Source: Halichondria panicea
Lineage: Eukaryota > Porifera > Demospongiae > Suberitida > Halichondriidae
Assembly: GCF_963675165.1 (NCBI RefSeq)
Contig: NC_087378.1
Coordinates: 6,777,573 to 6,841,572 of the forward strand
DNA: 64,000 nucleotides
Direction of reading: 5' to 3'
Position 1 is the stretch's first letter; every line of letters begins with the position of its first letter. Shown piece after piece: positions 57,101 to 64,000 of the stretch. A model generated the notes under the pieces. That model made no database searches, was not told where the DNA came from, and worked only from the letters and a program-made list of their open reading frames with translations. Both the position numbers and the translations under genes were made by a program.

Positions 57101-58016
57101 ATTTATAGTTGAGCTCTATAACCGAGGCCACTCAGACTGTACTCTATTAGCTTATATGTAACCATGCATTCAGAGATAAAGTGCTGACAATTACTACATG
57201 TACTTGTAACAGGGTTAATGGTCACTGGAATTATATCCACCTCGTCACCATTCTCAATACTATACAGCGCGAAATTGTTGAGGCGATTAAAGTTTTGTTG
57301 TTTTCGAAGGTTAGCAATCCTCCATGAGAATTAGGTCTACAAAATGCTTAAATAACAGAAGACACAACGTCATTTGACCAAAGAGCGCGACATTGATTCA
57401 ACGAAATGCTTTTAGAGGCCATTCCACAAAATTTAAGTGCCTCGAACATTCGCTCTATACAGTATGTTATGTTGTATTTATGTTAATATCAACCCGAAGT
57501 AACTAATTGGTTGGTACTCTCTACGATAAGTTATGCTGTACTCATGCTGTTCACTCCCGTCACGTTGTACTTACGATGTTTGTCCCTGTACTCTGCAGAA
57601 GTTTAGCAAAAAATGCACTTAAGTTCTTGTCGGGTGGGCTGTTCTCAAGTAACGGCCAAGTCACCTTGCTGTAAGTCATCTGCATGCGCCAGTTGTTCAT
57701 GTTCTCTGTGTGTGTGGACGTGCGTGATATGCTTTGCACCCTGTGTATAGGAATTTACAAGGGAACCAGTTACAGAGAATTGAGGGCGGTGCTTTTGATG
57801 GCCTCTCTCAGCTCTCCACTCTGTAAGTGTGGTATGCAGACACACACACACACACACACACACAGATGCACACGGGGGTTTATATTACCCTTAGAGGACT
57901 GCAAGTACATTGGGGCTGCAAGTAAATTGTTTCTGGAGTGCATCTCTATAGCCTTTGGATTATTGTGTCTGAAATCAAGTTATATAGACAAGTTTTCACC
58001 AGTGATAACTTTTGAC

Positions 58017-58054
<38 letters not shown>

Positions 58055-61000
58055 TCACAGTAACCTTGACGACAACCTCCTTGACAAGGCTGTGTTTGAA
58101 GAGCTCAATGGCCACCCTCATCTCTCCACCCTGTGAGTACCACCCCCTGCATTGCCCCCTTGAGCACCCCCCCTACCCCCCACAGTCGACTGAACAACAA
58201 CCGTATCAAGTCTCTACCTCCTCCTGGACTGTTACTATCCGCCCTCAAGCACTTGTAAGCTCTAAACACCACACAGTCTAATAATGTATTAATCAGGTTT
58301 GTTTCCTCCTTATATCCTTAAGAACCTTGTACATATATTTGGCCCTGTATTCCTTTTAATGTGGACACAGTAGGAGAAATAGTAGTGTTATGTTACTCTA
58401 CCACCATTGAGGCTAAGGGTTGTAGGAGTGTCATTACGTAAGAGGATGCACTGTAAAGCAATGCTTTGGTAACCCTTGACCTGGGATGTTTCAGCAGTGC
58501 TGTCACGGTGCATGCATTAGCTATAGCATGATGTGAGGCATGCATTAGCTATAGCATGATGTGAGGCCCGTCAGTACGGACCCAGGAAGCCTTCTAGCAT
58601 GTTCTCATTCCTAAGTGCTGAAGCAGTTAGCAGTTAGCCCCAGGTGGTACTGATTCCCTGTGGACTGTGGACCGTGTGGTTGTATGATTGTGCCGTGATT
58701 GCTACTTAGGTATTCAGGTTAAATATAGTAGCCCTTAATTAACTTAGTGCTTTGAGTACTGGCACGCTAACTGGTATGCTACCTTCAAAGAAAGGTTAAG
58801 GTACAGAGTTACATTAGTTGTTTGTGGGTCAATGTTGTATGTACAGCAAGAATGTGTGTTGACCTGTTAAGTGACGTATTGAAACACCCTCAATTCTCAC
58901 GTTTTAACCGTCCTACTGGTTTGTTACCATGTAGGTGGCTGTCGTCCAATCAGATTATTGGTCTGCCGGCACCGCTGATGACCACTTGCTCACTGGAGAC
59001 AATGTGAGTGAACTTTAATTAACCTTTGCTGTGTGGGGGGCGTCTGATACTCTATTCTACAGGATGCTCAACCACAATCAGATTAGAGAGTTGAAGCTGG
59101 GCACCTTCGGGGGATGTAGGAACCTCACCAAGCTGTGAGTCCATAGCTCCAATGTGAACAGACAGCAATACTATATGGGGACAATGTACTTTTGTCAGTT
59201 TGTCTTTTTCGCTCACTCAGAGACTTGCGAGAGAATGCCATAGCTTCTCTACCATCCAACATCTTCTCAGGACTGACTAGCCTCAAGAACTTGTAAGTCA
59301 ACACGCTCTAGCAATGCGAGCAGTAGCAAGCTTAATCTGAATGTTGTATGTCACGATAACAATACTGCCCCCTCAGATACCTCCATAAGAACAATATTTC
59401 CAATGTGCCTCGAGGACTGTTTAAGCAACTGCCTGCGATACAAGCCATGTAAGTGATGGTATGAGTTGATTTTAGTCTGTGGCGTAGTACCAAAGATAGC
59501 TTGTTAGCCCATACTCAGTACTATAGTGTTGTGTGCATTGCAGACATCTTGAGTGGAACCAGCTCACTGGACTGTCTCCTGGGAGCTTTGTGGACCTCCC
59601 CTCTCTAGACACACTGTAAGTATGTTGTTTATGTAGCTGTTTAGAAAGGTCATTGGTGAATCGACAACTCGATCATGACCCCATTATTAATTGGTGTACT
59701 ACGTGTAGCCTGTATGGAGCCATAATAACAATTATGTCACATTATTCTCCATAGCTACCTCCACCACAATGAGCTGTCAGAGCTAGAGCCAGGGACTTTT
59801 GTGAACCTTATAAAGTTACGAAATCTGTGAGTAACATGGTCAACCACGTTGTTTCAGTTATCGCAGGATATGAACGTAGCCTTATTGTTGACATGTCTTT
59901 ATTTTGTTGCAGTGATCTTCATAGCAATCGCCTCACCTCTCTTAAGCTGAGCGTACTGAGTGTACTACACTCTCTGCAGAAAGTGTGGGTGTATTAATAG
60001 CTATCATTATGGGTCATTGACGGTGTGTCGATCGATGAAGGCTCACATGTCCATGTACAAACTTTTAATCTCCTAGATGAAACCCTGACATGGAGGATTA
60101 CTATTACTGTCCCCTTTAGGCAGCTGGATCTGCTCGAGTGCTCATGTGAGCTCCTTCATTTGGCGACGTGGAGTAAGAGACACCACATTCGAGGGATCAC
60201 TTGTCGGGGAGAAGAAGGAAGGGTCACCTCCGTACACACACTGGGACAACTCTGCTCACTCAAACAGAATAACAACCCAGGTATGTACCCTGTGCTGGGG
60301 GGAGGGTACTTAGTCTGGCCGATAGATACTATTAATAATTATATCTATCACTGGAAAGATCAAAGGATCAAACGTACATTGTATTGGTTAAAGCATTGAA
60401 GGAAGTGTCTACCATCTGCATGCCTCAGGGAAGTACTTACAGGTTTTCTGCGTGTGAGTAATAAATAGGATTCACAATGGATGATGCATGTAAACATGCA
60501 GCTGTAAGATGATAGTGGTATTGAGTCACTTCTGTTAGGTTATGGATACTTTCACTGATGAGCTGGTTCCAGGCTGTGAACACTTGAAATGTTTATTTTA
60601 CTCTCTTTTGTTAGGGGAAGTGTTTGTAAGAATGACTGTATTTATTGTCACAATTAAATCCCCCAAACCTTTCTGTATGACATCATACCAAATTGATACA
60701 TTTCTCTGCAGCACCCAAAGAGCCGAACAAGGTCACCTCTCCCAGCGACAGTGCTACGCCCACCACCCAGGATGCTATGCCCCTTCACGAGGCTCGGGTG
60801 AGAGGACCTCAGAAGCTCCAGGAGAGAGAGACAACAGTGAGTGCTGATACCATATCACAACATGTTTCCTTCATTGCTTGATCAAATAGAAGTTGCGCAA
60901 GATAACGTAAGAAAGTAATTTCAATTTTGCTATAACCACACATTTAGAATACTAACCAATTTCATTTTGAGTACATGTATATATACCGGTAGTTAAGAAG

Positions 61001-61800
61001 TACTCTTTCAATTACTCGATTTTTGCATGACCGTCGTACAGATTAGAAGACTGAACGACCCGCCCATTATGACAGTACCTAGAGGACCCATTGTCCACAA
61101 GCCCTCGGCAGAAAGGGTAATGCTCAAACTGGACGAGATACAGCACTCAATCATACAGCTGCAGTTCAGAGTACGTCCCCTCAGGGGAGTGGGGGGGGGG
61201 GGGGGAACATTGCATGTACATAATTATTCAATCTATGTCTATTTATCTGAAGAGGTGTAAGCTCACGCTACGCCTGGGTGTAATTACATATGCATGTATG
61301 ATACACATTAATCAATACTCCTAGGGTGTTTCTATGCATGTGCAGCACCACCCCTGGATTATTTATAATGCAAGTGGTTCATCATTCAATATTTAAGCCT
61401 TCTGTCTAGCTAGTACACGTATCATTATATTCTAGGCATTGCTATCACTTTATCTCCCCCCCCCCCCCCCACCCTCTTTCTGGTCTTCAGCTGGCTCATG
61501 TTGAGACTCTATTAGACAAAAGTGTGGGTGCACGCAGGAGACGAGTGTGCATTCACGAGGGGACTCGACTGGAGGTAGGTGACCAGTGGATGAGTGGGAG
61601 GAGCTTCTGTTCCTGCTCAGAGGTAAGCGAAACCATGAGCATTCCAAGAATATGTGGATCACTTGTTAGCTGCTTAGTGCAATGATAATTAGAGAAAACA
61701 GGATGTGCAAGGTGGTTTTTAATACCTCAAGAAAAAAGGAAATCATTGATTTGTGTTGGTTTCTTTGCAGGCTGGGAGTGTAGAGTGCTCACTGGGCTGA
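54113..61800 (+). CDS. Secreted leucine-rich-repeat protein with VWC-like C-terminus
   Basis: Twenty exons give 617 residues. Exon 1 (54113-54387) has a signal peptide (MKVSSLCACILLVLFVCAEV) and an LRRNT cap (CPERCACSVQEKIIDCSSMG). Fourteen exons then each encode one LRR: 54509-54580, 54731-54802, 56506-56577, 57599-57670, 57751-57822, 58061-58132, 58186-58254, 58935-59003, 59063-59134, 59221-59292, 59377-59448, 59544-59615, 59755-59826, 59913-59984. Twelve are 72 bp and two are 69 bp, all in the same phase. The LRRCT follows (60120-60280; LECSCELLHLATW, ITCRG). Further exons are 60712-60836, 61042-61170, 61491-61622 and 61771-61800. They encode a linker, a helical segment (LDEIQHSIIQLQFRLAHVET) and a VWC-like piece (CIHEGTRLEVGDQW, FCSCSEAGSVECS). 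No transmembrane helix is seen, so it is likely secreted. It resembles slit/peroxidasin-class ectodomains, without Ig or peroxidase domains. Confidence 0.88.
54803..56505. other. Long intron of the LRR gene
   Basis: 1.7 kb without a recognisable exon, the largest intron of this gene. AT-rich, with scattered TACATGTA words. The short open frame at 55012-55197 is AT-rich and hydrophobic by composition, with no family match, so I do not call it. Confidence 0.5.
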
Positions 61801-62077
61801 GTACAGGACACAGTGTGTGTGAATCACGAACAAGTTTAGACTTTGTCTCATTTTTAATCACTTGTTTCAGCTTTAATATTATTTTTAGGAGTACGTAATG
61901 ATATGTCTACTCCTGGTGTTTTGTATGGGCACTTTCTGTTTTGATCAGTAACATTTGATATGGCCAGTTTCCTTGAAGCCACGTAGCATATTAAAAGCAA
62001 CACCTTGTTCTTTAGAGTCAGTAGTAAGCAAGTCACGAAGAGTGTGTATAGCCTATCTCTATAGCTATACTGCTACG
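61801..62077. other. Short intergenic region, LRR gene to receptor-like gene
   Basis: 277 bp between two genes on the same strand. No motif recognised. It must hold the LRR 3' UTR and the promoter or 5' UTR of the receptor-like gene. Confidence 0.35.
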
Positions 62078-63738
62078 ATGCAGCTTTGCAAAAGTACACG
62101 TATACTGATGTTGATGAGCCTGGTGGTGGCACCGACGCTGGGTTGCCATCCTGGTACGTTATTTAAGTAATGCATGGAGCTGATAAGACCAGACATGATT
62201 AGTGCATGAGCTGTCCTCTGTAAAAATAGTGTGCATGAATTCAGTTGCATGAACTGCATGGCTATAGTTGAATTTGTGTGCTCAATTCCTCATATACAGA
62301 TCAAGAAGGGGGTGTGTCTGCTAACATTGCCTGCAGCCAGAGCTCCATGCAAGTCACCTGGGACATACCAAAGCTCCTTGAATCCTCCCCCCAGCAGACA
62401 ACGCAGGGGGTAGAATGTGTGAACATGTTGCAGTTCAACTGTACCTACAATGGAACAGTGGTGAGTGTTGTACAACTGTGTCTGTGAGGGAGGTGCACAT
62501 TGAAAATTTATATGCGCGTACGGTAAAGATCATTAAGTAGCATTCTCAATGTTGACCACAGGTTGCTGATGGAGTGTTGACAAAGGATTGGTGCATCCAG
62601 TTTAGGTCAAACCCTCCACTCAATCCGATGCAAACCTTCACTGAAAATGTCTCCCTGCCTGCTGGTGCAGTATGCAAGTTGTCAGGATGCTATTTGTGGA
62701 CCACTTACCAATATGGTGATGTATTTATGGACCGAACAGATTATGCACTATCGGAGAAATCATGCACCGTTGCCAACTCAGCAGGTTTGTTAGCTGAACA
62801 ACACTACTGCTTGTGTATTACATAACTTTGCAGATGTTTCAAAGACTGTGATGCCAACTGCGACCATACGTCCATTAACTACTGTCCATCCACTACTATC
62901 TCCTACTCTAATGGCGCCTCTGACTAGCATCACCTCACAAACTGATCTCACAGTCACACCTACTTCCGTAAGGAGAGGACCAACTACAATGCTTGTATCA
63001 GCACCTTCACCAGCACTGCACACACCCACTGGTAAGTTGACTGGCAGTGTTTTTCACAATTTTTTTACTGATAGACACACGTGATACAGTATTAATATAC
63101 TATTCTTTTCTCTATTTAGATATTAGTGCTCCTCAGTTTGTCTCGTTGTTCTTTGTTTCTCTGTTTTCTTTGCTTCTACTGCTGTCCTCAATCTTTATTG
63201 TCGTCATGGTGAGAGTAAATTTGAGGGCCAACCGAAGGTGAGAATCATAAACTATAGATCTACCCATCATACTTATCATCCTATACTATTCATGATCAGG
63301 CTGCAACAAACTAATCGGAAATACTTTGATGGTCTGAAAGATTTTGATAGTTTCAATCCAGTCAGCTCATCCGCAATTATCAGTGCAGTATCAGTTCCAT
63401 CTCTTATCGACACTTTTGGCGATGGTGCTGGAAACAGTTGCCCAAACTATGAAGTACAAAATGGCTACTCTAATCTGGCAAAGGAAGAAGAACATGCTGG
63501 GAGTCCAGATAGTGACATTAGCTCAGTCCCTTATGAAGTGATGAATTCTGTAAGCCAACAACAACTGGCCATTCCACCCATGCACCTTCAGAGTACGATG
63601 AATGCATCAGATGACACCTCAATATCGTTTGATTTGCTGAGTCTACAGTCATTGGATCATCATACTGTGTCACTAAGCGAGGTACAAGTCATTGAAAGAA
63701 CTGAGGACTACATCTGTCATAACCTGTCTATCATGTAG
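62078..63738 (+). CDS. Type I membrane receptor-like protein, unrecognised family
   Basis: Six exons (62078-62153, 62300-62460, 62562-62784, 62834-63031, 63120-63237, 63300-63738) give 404 residues. A signal peptide (MQLCKSTRILMLMSLVVAPT) leads. The ectodomain has about eight cysteines (IACSQSSMQVTW, VECVNMLQFNCTYNGT, DWCIQFRS, VCKLSGCYLWTTYQYG, KSCTVANS), plausibly cytokine-receptor- or fibronectin-like in size but unproven. A Ser/Thr/Pro-rich stalk follows. One transmembrane helix (FVSLFFVSLFSLLLLLSSIF) is followed by a basic stop-transfer (RVNLRANRR). The cytoplasmic tail of about 150 residues holds tyrosines in CPNYEVQN, SVPYEVMN and EDYICHNLSIM, candidate phosphorylation or docking sites. 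Function unknown. Same strand as the LRR gene, 277 bp downstream. Confidence 0.75.
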
Positions 63739-64000
63739 ATTATCTTTTTCCCTCTATAATTATCATAGTTGTTCACCTATTTTCTTTTTCATCCACGTAC
63801 CTATTGTCAATAAATAATGCTACTATAATTGTATCACTACGCACTATGATGTGTGGGAGTCAGGAGTGCGCTTGCATTTGTATGTTTTCACTATGCGGTC
63901 ATAATTATTGTGGTATACCTCTGACTATAATTATTATGTAAAGTGTTCATATCAGGAGCTCTACCACTTGCACTATAGCAACTAAAGCAAAAAGTAAAGA
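63739..64000. other. 3' region after receptor-like gene
   Basis: No gene seen. An AATAAATAATGC stretch at about 63810 is a likely poly(A) signal, some 70 bp after the stop codon. Confidence 0.45.

Noticed and set aside
60542-60847. 101-residue frame overlapping the LRR-gene linker exon
   Set aside because: Most of it is intron; the real exon uses another frame fixed by phase on both sides.

Overview
This is eukaryotic, animal nuclear DNA. Protein-coding genes are densely packed (about 18 in 64 kb) and split by mostly short GT-AG introns. The protein set is animal-like: RAE1, CXXC1, TFIIS, MECR, RNF146, IQANK1, PDE7, and a homologue of human C8orf74. Two further features, a long plant-like purple acid phosphatase and fibrinogen-like secreted proteins of a type I associate with sponges and cnidarians, suggest an early-branching metazoan, most likely a demosponge. 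The organism is my inference; there is no ribosomal or mitochondrial marker here. No operon, CRISPR array, tRNA, rRNA or virus-derived element was recognised.

Layout, left to right. RAE1 (+, 591-2879) converges on a UbiA-superfamily membrane protein (-, 3105-4902). That gene is divergent from CXXC1 (+, 5061-8773) across 158 bp. A purple acid phosphatase (+, 9211-14110) converges on TFIIS (-, 14551-17185), which is divergent from MECR (+, 17343-19326) across 157 bp. On the minus strand follow a lysine-rich single-pass membrane protein (19543-21751), a C8orf74 homologue (21932-22976) and two tandem iPLA2-type ankyrin/patatin phospholipase paralogues (23435-28194 and 28809-35470). The second of these is head to head with RNF146 (+, 35787-36624).

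A tandem segmental duplication covers about 35.8-45 kb. The unit is RNF146, the 5' part of IQANK1, and an intronless antisense secreted gene lying in an IQANK1 intron. In the left copy RNF146 is intact and IQANK1 is broken. In the right copy RNF146 is broken and IQANK1 is intact (41864-47333). Both nested secreted genes remain open.

Right part. A nine-finger C2H2 protein (+, 47423-48963) starts only 90 bp after IQANK1. A PDE7-type cyclic nucleotide phosphodiesterase (-, 49527-53746) follows. Then come a secreted leucine-rich-repeat protein in which each repeat is one exon (+, 54113-61800) and a type I membrane receptor-like protein (+, 62078-63738).

Exon boundaries were derived by hand from splice consensus, reading-frame phase and family similarity. 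For the multi-exon genes the summed exon lengths divide by three. Repeats are prominent: long CA/TG tracts, several coding tandem repeats, and a minisatellite that multiplies a functional splice donor in the phosphatase gene. Working together: CXXC1, TFIIS, RAE1 and RNF146 are housekeeping nuclear or regulatory functions; MECR is mitochondrial fatty-acid synthesis; the two phospholipases act on lipid; the last two genes are extracellular or surface proteins.
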